NCBI RefSeq assembly: GCF_004349085.1
Contig: NZ_SMFM01000002.1
Coordinates: 682,001-746,000 of the forward strand
Direction: 5' to 3'
DNA from: Flavobacterium caseinilyticum
GTDB lineage: Bacteria; Bacteroidota; Bacteroidia; Flavobacteriales; Flavobacteriaceae
Length of the DNA: 64,000 nucleotides
This document shows positions 41,838 through 51,348 of the stretch, piece by piece. Within the stretch, counting starts at the first letter, position 1, and each line of letters begins with the position of its first letter. The notes under the pieces are model-generated. The model made no database searches, had not been told where the DNA came from, and worked only from the letters and a program-made list of their open reading frames with translations. Made by a program: the position numbers and the translations under genes.

Positions 41838-44800
41838 ATGAAAAAAACTTTACTCTGTCTATTTATTCTTTTTTCTTTATCGTGTTTCTCACAGTTTAGC
41901 AAATCACATTACATACCACCTATAACTTGTGCTACAAATTTAGCAGGGGACCAATATCTATATATTTCTACACCAAGTACCACCAATGTCAATTTTAAAA
42001 TTATGGCAAATGGCGGAAGTATAATAACTGGTGTTGTCAATAACAATACACCTTATATATATTCAGTTGGTCAAGGACAAGACACTCAACTCTTCACTCC
42101 GAAAACTAACATTGGAATTGTAACAAATAAGGGATATATCGTTGAAGCAGAAGATTTAATTTACGTAAGTGTTCGTGTTAATGCAGGATATTCATCAGTA
42201 AGCAGGTCCTATAATCATGCGGGAGGATTGGTGTCAAAAGGAAACAGTGCCTTGGGGAAAGAATTTAGATTAGGCGCTATGCAAAATCCGGTTTATGATC
42301 CAATTGTAGTAAATTTTGCTTCCGTACTGTCTACAGAGAATGGCACCAAAGTCACATTTTCTAACATCCCACCAGGTACAGTGCTGACAGATGGAACAAT
42401 AATTAATGGACCGATAGAAGTTACTTTAAATAAAAATGAGAGTTATGTTTTAGCTTTGGAGAATTATAGCGGTACCGTTTCGAACAGTTCCAATATAATT
42501 GGCGCCCTAGTGGAATCGGACAAGCCAGTGGTTGTAAATTCGGGATCATTTGGAGGCAGCAACAGTACTTTTGTGAACGCTGCTGGAAATCCCACTGGCC
42601 GAGATGTAGGTTTTGATCAAATTGTGCCAGTAGAAAAGACCGGAAAAGAATACATCTTTGTAAAAGGTCTGGGAAGCGACGAACTGGAACGTGTTTTGCT
42701 AATTGCGAATGCAGATGATACTAAAGTTTTTTTGAACGGCTCCTTGACACCGCTCGTAACTCTTAGCAAAGGAAAAAATACTGTTATTGATGGTAGCCAA
42801 TTTATAAATGGAAATTTATATGTCTCTACCTCCGAAAATGTTTCTGCTTATCAGAGTATCGGAGGTGATTTTTCCCCTGCAAATCAAAATTTATTTTTTG
42901 TGCCGCCCTTAAATTGTTCGACACCCAGTATCGTCGACAATATTCCAGCAATTGAGTCCATAGGAAATACTATTTATAACGGTGGATTAAACATTGTAAC
43001 AGAAGCTGGCGCAGCAGTAACCTTAAACAACATCCCTATTACCAGCCTGCCAGTTGCAGTAGTTGGAAACCCAAATTATGTGCGTTATACCGTATATAAT
43101 TTGTCGGGAAACATAGCCGTAAAATCAACAAGACAAGTATATGTTTCGTATTTTGGAACAAATGGAGCGGCAACTTATGGCGGGTATTATTCTGGATTTG
43201 ATACTAAACCAGAAATTGTTACCGACAAAATTGCGGTGGCGACTTCTGCCTGTATTCCTAATGTTATTTTAAAAATCAGCACCCTGTCCTCTTACGATAC
43301 TTTTCAATGGTATTTCAATAACATTCTGATTACAGGTGCCAATTCAAATTCATATACACCAACAAAACCTGGTTTTTATCAGGTAAAAGGAAGTATTGTG
43401 GGCTGTCCTTCCAACGTTCCTACTTTTTCAGATATGATTCCAGTCAGCGATTGTCCATTAGATTCAGATAATGACGGTACCAATAACAACATCGATATTG
43501 ACTTGGATAACGATGGGATTTTAAACATTCTCGAAGCCAATGTTTCTCTGTTGAACCAGTCAAACTCGTCAGCAAGCCCATATTACAGCGCAACAACAAG
43601 CGGCAGCGGTACAATTACCGGAAAACCGGTTAATGGATATGTTTCGGAAGTTCCGGCTGGCAAGATCAATAATGTCTCCCATACCATTTCTTTCACAAAA
43701 AATAAAAGTATAAGCATACAGTACATTGGACAGGATAATCCAACCCAAAGTACTCCTATTTCTGAGTATTTAAATTCGGAAGGTGATTTCATTCTGCAAG
43801 TCCCTGCTGATAAAACAATTACATTGACCGACCCAGATAATCAATTATTAGTTGACACTAATTATGACGGAATTTATGAAAGCGGCGTGACTGAATTTTC
43901 TTCTTTCCAAATTCGATTCCGATTAAAAAGCACCACACCATTGGCGGCAGGTTTGGGCACCTTTCAATTTTCATCGTACCTAACTAATGCAGTGACATTC
44001 ATCCATACTAATCTTTCGGAAACAGCAATTAATAAGGCGACATTCATGATTAGTCATACAGAAACTTTTGACTCCGACTCAGATACCATCCCTGATCTTT
44101 TGGACATCGATAGTGATAATGACGGAATTCCGGATACTATTGAGGCTCAGGGAAAAGGTTTCAAAGTTTATTCTGGAATTGACTCCAATAAAGACGGCTT
44201 AGATGATGCTTTTGAACTTGGTTTAAGTAGAATTAATACAGATAATGATATTTTCAATTCCTCGCCTGTATATGATTATCTTGATTTAGACAGTGACAAT
44301 GATGGTATTTTTGATGTGGTTGAATCTGGTCATAATGCTCTCGACACTAATAAAGATGGTATGATTGATGGTCCTGCTGCAGCTTTTGGTTCCAATGGTC
44401 TGTTTGATGGTCTTGAAACAAGTCAAGACAGCGGTAAGCTAAATTACACCATTGCAGATACAAATGCAGATGGAATTTTCAACTATATCGATTTGGATAG
44501 TGATGGCGACACCTGTTTAGATGTGATCGAAGCAGGTTTTAATGATCCAGACTTGGACGGTGTTTTAGGAAATTCTCCTGTTATTGTAAATGTAAATGGC
44601 AAAGTCACAAGTGGCGTGGGTTACAGCACTCCAAATAATAATTACATAACTGCTGCACCAATCGAAATCACTGTCCAACCGCAAATATCGCCAACCTGCG
44701 AATTGGAAAATGCTTCGATTGCTATAAGTGATAATGGCGGAAATACATATCAATGGCAAGTTTCAACCGATGGAGTTGTGTGGAATACCCTTTCAAACAA

Positions 44801-46313
44801 TGCATTGTACGGTGGAGTTACTACTAAAACTTTGCTAATTACCAGTATTAAAAATACAATGAATGGTTACAAGTACAGAGTGAAACTGGAAAAATCAGGA
44901 AACTCCTGCGGTTTAGTTTCTGCAGAAACTGAATTAAAAATTTATGCTCTGCCAATTGTCAATACCATAACTATTGTACAGTGTGATGATGATACAGATG
45001 GATTTTCAGATTTTAATTTAACAGTCAAAAACTCACTAATTTCCTCTGATTCCGCAGCAGAAAAATTCACGTATTACAGCTCATTAGCTGGAGCGCAAAC
45101 AGCGGAGTCATCGAAATTGATTACCAATCCGCTAGCTTTTAGAAATACCACCGCGGGAAGCATGCCAGTTTGGTCAAGAGTAGAAAATGCAAATGGTTGT
45201 TTTAGCACAGTTCAAATAAACCTAGTCGTATCCACTACTCAAATTCCAGCGTCTTATAAAAGAACCTTCAGCAATTGTGATGACTTAACTGTGACCAATG
45301 ACGATACTGATGGAATCGCTACATTTGATTTTAGTAGTGTTACGATGGAAATTTTGGCAATTCTCCCTACCTCCACAAGCGGTTATTCTATAAAATATTA
45401 TAAAAATGAACAAGACGCATTGGCTGAAAACGATGCAATTACAAACATTACGAACTATAGTAATGTAGGCTATCCAAATGAGCAAAAAATTTGGGTTCGC
45501 GTGGAAAGTACCACTGATAACGCCTGTTATGGTTTAAGTCCAAGAATCACATTGACAGTTAATCCAAAACCAAATATTGACACTAATGAGGATTTAGATG
45601 AAAATCAATTAGTGTGTACTAACCTCCCTACTTTTTTTGTACAATTAGACTCGGGAATTCAAGATGGATCGCCAAGCAGCAACTACACTTATATCTGGTC
45701 TAAAGATAATGTAGTTTTATCAGGCGAAACGAAATCCACTTTGGATGTAAATCAAGCAGGCAATTATACAGTAGAAGTCAGCTCTCTCGCTGGCTGTAGC
45801 AGAACCAGATCGATAAAAGTAACCGCATCCGATATCGCTCAAATAACAAATGTTGCTATTGTAGATCTATCAGAGGTAAACTCCATAACGGTAAATGTAA
45901 GTGGGCAAGGGCAATATGAGTATAGTCTTGATGCTGCGTTTGGCCCTTTTCAACAATCGAATTTGTTTGAAAATGTATCTGCAGGAATTCATGAAGTATA
46001 TATCAATGATAAAAATGGTTGCGGCACCGTAAGTCAAACTGTTGCTGTTATTGGTGTTCCGAGATTCTTTACTCCAAATGGCGACGGTCAAAATGATTAT
46101 TGGAATGTAAAAGGAGTAAATGCTAATTTCAACGAAAATTCTATTATCTATATTTATGACCGTTATGGCAAGCTTTTAAAGCAAATCTCCACTTCCAGTC
46201 AAGGTTGGGACGGTACTTTTGCAGGGCAAAATTTGCCTTCAGATGATTATTGGTATACCATAAAATTAGGTGATGGCAGAGAAGCGAAGGGACATTTCAG
46301 TTTGAAGAGATAA
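41838..46313 (+). CDS. T9SS type B cargo protein with IgGFc-binding-like domain and thrombospondin-3 repeats
   Basis: A 1491-residue surface protein. The signal peptide ends near residue 19. About residues 25-480 resemble the IgGFc-binding-like N-terminal domain of bacterial adhesins (PVVVNSGSFGGSN, VEKTGKEYIFVKG). Calcium-binding thrombospondin type 3 repeats follow in clusters (DSDNDGTNNNIDIDLDNDG near 538, DSDSDTIPDLLDIDSDNDG near 750 and later copies). Then come an Ig-like domain, two approximately 85-residue QCDDDTDG-type repeats, a LW/IWS-type Ig-like domain and the type B sorting domain from residue 1407. The C-terminal 400 residues are shared in architecture with both neighbours. A cell-surface adhesin or structural role is inference. 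Confidence 0.92.
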   Translation: MKKTLLCLFILFSLSCFSQFSKSHYIPPITCATNLAGDQYLYISTPSTTNVNFKIMANGGSIITGVVNNNTPYIYSVGQGQDTQLFTPKTNIGIVTNKGYIVEAEDLIYVSVRVNAGYSSVSRSYNHAGGLVSKGNSALGKEFRLGAMQNPVYDPIVVNFASVLSTENGTKVTFSNIPPGTVLTDGTIINGPIEVTLNKNESYVLALENYSGTVSNSSNIIGALVESDKPVVVNSGSFGGSNSTFVNAAGNPTGRDVGFDQIVPVEKTGKEYIFVKGLGSDELERVLLIANADDTKVFLNGSLTPLVTLSKGKNTVIDGSQFINGNLYVSTSENVSAYQSIGGDFSPANQNLFFVPPLNCSTPSIVDNIPAIESIGNTIYNGGLNIVTEAGAAVTLNNIPITSLPVAVVGNPNYVRYTVYNLSGNIAVKSTRQVYVSYFGTNGAATYGGYYSGFDTKPEIVTDKIAVATSACIPNVILKISTLSSYDTFQWYFNNILITGANSNSYTPTKPGFYQVKGSIVGCPSNVPTFSDMIPVSDCPLDSDNDGTNNNIDIDLDNDGILNILEANVSLLNQSNSSASPYYSATTSGSGTITGKPVNGYVSEVPAGKINNVSHTISFTKNKSISIQYIGQDNPTQSTPISEYLNSEGDFILQVPADKTITLTDPDNQLLVDTNYDGIYESGVTEFSSFQIRFRLKSTTPLAAGLGTFQFSSYLTNAVTFIHTNLSETAINKATFMISHTETFDSDSDTIPDLLDIDSDNDGIPDTIEAQGKGFKVYSGIDSNKDGLDDAFELGLSRINTDNDIFNSSPVYDYLDLDSDNDGIFDVVESGHNALDTNKDGMIDGPAAAFGSNGLFDGLETSQDSGKLNYTIADTNADGIFNYIDLDSDGDTCLDVIEAGFNDPDLDGVLGNSPVIVNVNGKVTSGVGYSTPNNNYITAAPIEITVQPQISPTCELENASIAISDNGGNTYQWQVSTDGVVWNTLSNNALYGGVTTKTLLITSIKNTMNGYKYRVKLEKSGNSCGLVSAETELKIYALPIVNTITIVQCDDDTDGFSDFNLTVKNSLISSDSAAEKFTYYSSLAGAQTAESSKLITNPLAFRNTTAGSMPVWSRVENANGCFSTVQINLVVSTTQIPASYKRTFSNCDDLTVTNDDTDGIATFDFSSVTMEILAILPTSTSGYSIKYYKNEQDALAENDAITNITNYSNVGYPNEQKIWVRVESTTDNACYGLSPRITLTVNPKPNIDTNEDLDENQLVCTNLPTFFVQLDSGIQDGSPSSNYTYIWSKDNVVLSGETKSTLDVNQAGNYTVEVSSLAGCSRTRSIKVTASDIAQITNVAIVDLSEVNSITVNVSGQGQYEYSLDAAFGPFQQSNLFENVSAGIHEVYINDKNGCGTVSQTVAVIGVPRFFTPNGDGQNDYWNVKGVNANFNENSIIYIYDRYGKLLKQISTSSQGWDGTFAGQNLPSDDYWYTIKLGDGREAKGHFSLKR

Positions 46314-46366
46314 ACAATCTCGATATTGATGGAATGGTATTATTTCTTTTCTACACTGATATTAAC

Positions 46367-46374
46367 TATATTTG
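46367..46374 (+). promoter_or_regulatory. -7 element for the third T9SS cargo gene
   Basis: TATATTTG, an exact TAnnTTTG, 16 nt before the ATG at 46391. The third cargo gene may thus also be transcribed on its own. Confidence 0.5.
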
Positions 46375-46390
46375 ATGGTATAAAATAGAT

Positions 46391-49183
46391 ATGAAAACCC
46401 TCCTTCTTTTGGTATTTACCTTATTTATTTTTGTTACACCCGCAACTGCACAAAAAGAAGCGGCGATATGGTACTTTGGTAATAATGCAGGTCTTGATTT
46501 CAATTCAGGGAGTCCGGTTTCGCTAACTGATGGGAAATTGAAGACCAGAGAAGGATGTACCACTATTTCTGATAAAAACGGTAACTTGCTGTTTTATACC
46601 GATGGTAGAGTTGTTTACAGTAAGAATCATCAAATAATGCCTAATGGCTCTGATTTACTTGGACACAATTCCAGCACACAGTCTGCGATCATAGTTCCAA
46701 AACCAAACGATCCATATATCTATTATATTTTTACTGTCGACCAACCGCTTCCTGCAAATGCGGATGATAATCCATTAAATGATCTGGATCCTCCAAATAA
46801 TGGCTTAAATTATTCTCAAGTAGATATACGGCTAAATAATGGTCTTGGCGACATTGTAAGTACTGAGAAGAATGTTCATCTTGTCACTTATAATCCCAAT
46901 GATATAGAAGAAACAAAATACAAATGTTCCGAAAAGATTACAGCCGTTCAACACGGCGATGGAGTCTCTTTTTGGGTAATTACCCACTTTATAAATAATT
47001 TTTATGCTTTTAAAATAAGCGCTAAAGGCGTCATTAAGAATCCGGTCAAAACACAGACCAATCTTAAAATCCTTTTAGGCGGTTATCTTCCAAATGCCAT
47101 AGGATATTTAAAGGCATCTCCCAACGGGAAAAAAGTAGTTATTGCAAATAATGCTTCACGCCGAACAAATGAAAGCGGACCAAAAGGTAATCCTATCAGA
47201 AGCACTGGCAATGTTTTACTGTATGATTTCGATTCCAGTACAGGAAAAACAAGCAATGAAATCCCGCTGTTGGTCAATTCGAATCCTTATGGAGTTGAAT
47301 TTTCTTCCAAAACAAAAAAATTATATATAACAGCAAATCAATTTAAGGCGGATGGCGAGACCATTTTAGAAAGTTCATTAATTCAATATGACCTGAAAAA
47401 TGCCTCTATACCAACCTCAAAAACTATTATAGACACTTCTCCTCTCATAGCAGGAGCGCTACAATTAGCTATTGACGAGAAAATTTACCGCGCAGGATAC
47501 GTTACAACCGATAATCTACGCAATAAATTGTCGGTAATCAACAATCCGGAATTAGATGGAATTAGTTGTAATTATATACCAAATGCAATAAGCTTAACAA
47601 AAGGCAGTTCCGAACAAGGTTTACCGCCATTCATCACCTCATTATTCTTATATGCTTTCAGTTATGAATTCAATTGTTTGGGTGATGCTACTCATTTTTA
47701 CAGTAACTCTGTAGAAACAATTGATTCCGTTGTTTGGGATTTTGGCGATGGAACGACAAAATCAACAGACAGAGAGCCATACCATACGTACCAGGCACCC
47801 GGCGAGTATATTGTGACTTTGATAAAAACCGTAAATGGTGAAGAAAGAGAACCTCTTGAAAAAACAATTTCTATTTATGAAGTCCCCAAAGTACTTACTG
47901 TTTCTCATATGTTAACACAATGCGATACACAAGATAATGTTCCAACTGATGGATTAGCGCTGTTTAATTTGTCGCTGGCTAACGAACAAATTAGTAGAGG
48001 CGAAAAAGATTATGAAGTACATTACTACCACAGTTTTCATGATGCTGAAAATGATTTAACTAATACGCAATCTATTCCCGCAAATTATCGAAATAGAATT
48101 CCCGATGAGCTTTTATACGCAAAAGTTTCGCAACCAAACTCAAGCTGTTACAGCATAGGAACTGTCATCTTACATGCTAACAAAAATATACTATTGTTAC
48201 CCGAATCAATGCATGAATGTGATCTTGGTGACGGAAAAGCAGCATTTGATTTGGAACAAAAAAAAGATTTAATAAAAAAGGAGTTGAATTTACCTTCAGA
48301 TGTACAAATCTCTTTTTATTCAAGTGAAGAGGATGCTTTTATCGAAATAAACGAACTAAATGAAGAGTTTGTTTCAGTTTCTAAAACGGTATTCCTTCGT
48401 GCAAAAAATGATGAAGGTTGTTACGGAACCGGAAATTTTCAAATTATAGTTGAACCTTCTCCAAAAATCAATATTTTAGAAAATGTGATGTTATGCGAAG
48501 GGCTTATAGATCACTCAATCCTTTTGAATTCGGGAATTTTAGCACCAGCATCAATTAATGATTTCAGTTATTTATGGTCAACAGGCGAAACAACACAAAC
48601 CATATCCATCAACAAAGAAGGTGAATATAACGTCACGGTAAAAAATAAATCCGGCTGTACCGCTACACGAAAATACATTGTAACTCTATCCTACTTAGCG
48701 AAAATAAATAATATTATTATACAAGATTTACAGCAAACAAATCAAGTGACAGTCGAACTCGATAATTCAAGTGATTATGAATATAAGCTTCAATACGAAA
48801 ATGGATCCGAAACTTCATTTCAAAATTCAATACTTTTTGAAAACGTACCTGGTGGATTTCACCAATTAATTGCGGAGAATAAAAATGGATGTGGACGAAT
48901 TATAAAAAGTTTTGCCGTTTTAAATGCTCCGAAATTCTTTACTCCCAATGGTGATGGCTATAACGATTATTGGAATTTGAAAGGAATAAACAGCAGCATG
49001 TATCAGAATGCCGTTATATATATTTTTGATCGATTTGGAAAATTATTGAACCAGCTATCTCCTTCTAGTCTGGGATGGGATGGGACTTATTTAAAAGAGC
49101 CATTACCTGCAGACGATTATTGGTTCACAATAAGACTTGAAGACGGGAGAGAAGCCAAAAGCCATTTTAGCTTGATGCGATAA
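46391..49183 (+). CDS. T9SS type B cargo protein with PKD domain
   Basis: A 930-residue secreted protein. After a signal peptide (ending near PATAQ, residue 20), residues about 22-420 look like a beta-propeller (opening AIWYFGNNAGLDFNSG, then GNLLFYTDGRVVYSKNH and SAIIVPKPNDP), of a type frequent in flavobacterial T9SS cargo. A PKD domain follows (about 430-500, VVWDFGDGTT and YHTYQAPGEYIVTL), then two approximately 85-residue repeats (LTQCDTQDNVPTDG and HECDLGDGKAAFDL), an Ig-like domain with YLWSTGE and the type B sorting domain from residue 846 (FFTPNGDGYNDYW to SHFSLMR). Third of the three paralogues. Confidence 0.92.
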   Translation: MKTLLLLVFTLFIFVTPATAQKEAAIWYFGNNAGLDFNSGSPVSLTDGKLKTREGCTTISDKNGNLLFYTDGRVVYSKNHQIMPNGSDLLGHNSSTQSAIIVPKPNDPYIYYIFTVDQPLPANADDNPLNDLDPPNNGLNYSQVDIRLNNGLGDIVSTEKNVHLVTYNPNDIEETKYKCSEKITAVQHGDGVSFWVITHFINNFYAFKISAKGVIKNPVKTQTNLKILLGGYLPNAIGYLKASPNGKKVVIANNASRRTNESGPKGNPIRSTGNVLLYDFDSSTGKTSNEIPLLVNSNPYGVEFSSKTKKLYITANQFKADGETILESSLIQYDLKNASIPTSKTIIDTSPLIAGALQLAIDEKIYRAGYVTTDNLRNKLSVINNPELDGISCNYIPNAISLTKGSSEQGLPPFITSLFLYAFSYEFNCLGDATHFYSNSVETIDSVVWDFGDGTTKSTDREPYHTYQAPGEYIVTLIKTVNGEEREPLEKTISIYEVPKVLTVSHMLTQCDTQDNVPTDGLALFNLSLANEQISRGEKDYEVHYYHSFHDAENDLTNTQSIPANYRNRIPDELLYAKVSQPNSSCYSIGTVILHANKNILLLPESMHECDLGDGKAAFDLEQKKDLIKKELNLPSDVQISFYSSEEDAFIEINELNEEFVSVSKTVFLRAKNDEGCYGTGNFQIIVEPSPKINILENVMLCEGLIDHSILLNSGILAPASINDFSYLWSTGETTQTISINKEGEYNVTVKNKSGCTATRKYIVTLSYLAKINNIIIQDLQQTNQVTVELDNSSDYEYKLQYENGSETSFQNSILFENVPGGFHQLIAENKNGCGRIIKSFAVLNAPKFFTPNGDGYNDYWNLKGINSSMYQNAVIYIFDRFGKLLNQLSPSSLGWDGTYLKEPLPADDYWFTIRLEDGREAKSHFSLMR

Positions 49184-49328
49184 TAGAATATTTACTGGCT
49201 TTATCTTTCATATAACTTTTTAAGCCAATTGTTTCGAATAAAATTTGGCATTTTTACACATTAATAAAATATTTCCAGAATTATTTTTCGAAAAAAAAAC
49301 ATACAATTACTACCCTAAAAATCATAAA

Positions 49329-49358
49329 AAAAGCCATTCGAATCAACGAATGGCTTTT
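49329..49358. terminator. Bidirectional terminator between the T9SS run and typA
   Basis: 12-bp perfect stem AAAAGCCATTCG / CGAATGGCTTTT with a 6-nt loop. The T-run on the minus strand fits typA termination; the upstream A-run makes it usable from both sides. Confidence 0.9.
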
Positions 49359-49377
49359 CAGTTTTATAAAAATAAAA

Positions 49378-51174
49378 TTAGATTTTAAATCTTTTTCTAT
49401 CAGTTTCTGTCAAATATATTTTTCTCAAACGAATAGATTTTGGTGTAACCTCAACATATTCATCTTTTTGAATGTATTCTAAAGCTTCCTCTAATGAGAA
49501 AATAATCGGAGGAATAATTCTTGCTTTTTCATCATTTCCAGAAGAACGAACGTTAGATTGTTTTTTCTCTTTAGTAACGTTTACACACATATCATCACCA
49601 CGAGAGTTCTCACCAATAACCTGACCTTCGTAAATTTCAGCATTTGGTTCAACAAAAAACTTACCACGATCTTGTAATTTATCAATAGAATAAGGGATTG
49701 CTTTTCCTTTTTCCATCGAAATCAATGAACCTTTGTTACGTCCAGCAATTTCTCCTTTGTAAGGCTCATACCCAATAAAACGGTGAGCCATAATAGCCTC
49801 ACCAGCAGTAGCAGTAAGTAATTGATTACGCAATCCAATAATTCCACGTGATGGAATATTAAATTTTACAATCATTCGTTCTCCTTTTGTTTCCATACTT
49901 AGCATTTCACCTTTACGCATAGTAACAAACTCAACCGCTCTACCCGAAAGTGTTTCTGGTAAATCAATAGTTAATTCCTCAATTGGCTCACATTTTTTAC
50001 CATCAATCTCTTTGATGATAACTTGTGGTTGACCAATTTGCAATTCATATCCTTCTCTTCTCATTGTTTCAATAAGAACAGATAAGTGAAGTACACCACG
50101 ACCAAAAACCATGAATTTATCAGCTGAATCAGTTTCACCTAATTTCATTGCTAAGTTTTTCTCTAATTCTTTTGTCAAACGGTCTCTAATATGACGAGAA
50201 GTTACAAATTTACCCTCTTTTCCAAAGAATGGTGAGTCATTAATAGTAAACAACATACTCATTGTTGGCTCATCAATTGAAATAGTTTGTAAAGCTTCCG
50301 GGTTTTCAAAATCAGCGATAGTGTCTCCAATTTCAAAACCTTCTACTCCAATAATTGCACAGATATCACCAGCAATTACTTCTTGAACTTTTTTACGACC
50401 AAGTCCTTCAAAAGTATGTAATTCTTTAATACGTGATTTGATTATTACACCATCTCTTTTACACAAAGATATTGGCATTCCTTCTTTCAAAACACCTCTT
50501 TCTAAACGACCAATAGCGATACGACCAGTAAATGCTGAGAAATCTAAAGATGTAATCAACATTTGAGGAGTTCCTTCTGATACTTTTGGAGCTGGTACAT
50601 TTTCAATAACCATATCTAACAATGCTTCCACATTATCAGTTACGTTTTCCCAATGGTCAGACATCCAGTTATTTTTAGCAGAACCGTAAACAGTTGGAAA
50701 ATCCAATTGCCACTCCTCTGCTCCTAATTCAAACATTAAGTCGAAAACTTTTTCATGAACTTCTTCAGGAGTACAGTTCTCTTTATCAACTTTATTAATA
50801 ACAACGCATGGTTTTAAACCAAGGTCTAATGCTTTTTGTAATACAAAACGTGTCTGTGGCATTGGCCCTTCAAATGCATCTACTAGTAGACAAACTCCAT
50901 CAGCCATGTTCAATACACGCTCTACTTCACCACCAAAATCGGCGTGACCAGGAGTATCGATAATGTTGATTTTTGTTCCTTTGTATACTACAGAAACATT
51001 CTTTGAAGTAATGGTAATACCTCTTTCACGCTCTAAGTCGTTGTTATCAAGGATTAAGTCACCTGTATTCTCGTTGTCACGAAATAACTGACAGTGATAC
51101 ATAATTTTATCAACCAAAGTTGTTTTACCGTGATCGACGTGGGCAATAATTGCAATGTTTCTAATAGATTCCAT
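49378..51174 (-). CDS. typA: Ribosome-associated translational GTPase TypA/BipA
   Basis: A 598-residue EF-G-like GTPase that binds the 70S ribosome and supports 50S assembly and growth under stress or cold. G1 is AHVDHGKTT (residues 11-19), followed by G2 RERGITI, G3 [11 protein letters not shown], and G4 NKVDKE. Domain II, two alpha/beta domains and the TypA-specific C-terminal domain (about 485-598) follow, with the phrase [20 protein letters not shown]. Length is normal for the family. It is transcribed alone from a -7 element at 51194-51201. Confidence 0.97.
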   Translation of the reverse strand: MESIRNIAIIAHVDHGKTTLVDKIMYHCQLFRDNENTGDLILDNNDLERERGITITSKNVSVVYKGTKINIIDTPGHADFGGEVERVLNMADGVCLLVDAFEGPMPQTRFVLQKALDLGLKPCVVINKVDKENCTPEEVHEKVFDLMFELGAEEWQLDFPTVYGSAKNNWMSDHWENVTDNVEALLDMVIENVPAPKVSEGTPQMLITSLDFSAFTGRIAIGRLERGVLKEGMPISLCKRDGVIIKSRIKELHTFEGLGRKKVQEVIAGDICAIIGVEGFEIGDTIADFENPEALQTISIDEPTMSMLFTINDSPFFGKEGKFVTSRHIRDRLTKELEKNLAMKLGETDSADKFMVFGRGVLHLSVLIETMRREGYELQIGQPQVIIKEIDGKKCEPIEELTIDLPETLSGRAVEFVTMRKGEMLSMETKGERMIVKFNIPSRGIIGLRNQLLTATAGEAIMAHRFIGYEPYKGEIAGRNKGSLISMEKGKAIPYSIDKLQDRGKFFVEPNAEIYEGQVIGENSRGDDMCVNVTKEKKQSNVRSSGNDEKARIIPPIIFSLEEALEYIQKDEYVEVTPKSIRLRKIYLTETDRKRFKI

Positions 51175-51193
51175 CTGTGATTTTTAATGGGTG

Positions 51194-51201
51194 CAAAGGT
51201 A
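51194..51201 (-). promoter_or_regulatory. -7 element for typA
   Basis: Minus-strand TACCTTTG, an exact TAnnTTTG, 20 nt before the start at 51174. Confidence 0.6.
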
Positions 51202-51336
51202 CACTTTATTTTGAGATAAAAAATATTTATACAATAGTTTACATATTGTTAACTCTTTAGACCCAAAATACAGACATTTATTAAAATTTCAAAAAATAAG
51301 TTAACACTTATATTTAATAATACCGCAATATTTTTT

Positions 51337-51344
51337 TATATTTG
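51337..51344 (+). promoter_or_regulatory. -7 element abutting the second PAS kinase start
   Basis: TATATTTG ends only 4 nt before the ATG at 51349. If this is the real promoter, transcription starts at or within a few bases of the start codon, giving a leaderless mRNA. Confidence 0.5.
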
Positions 51345-51348
51345 AGTA

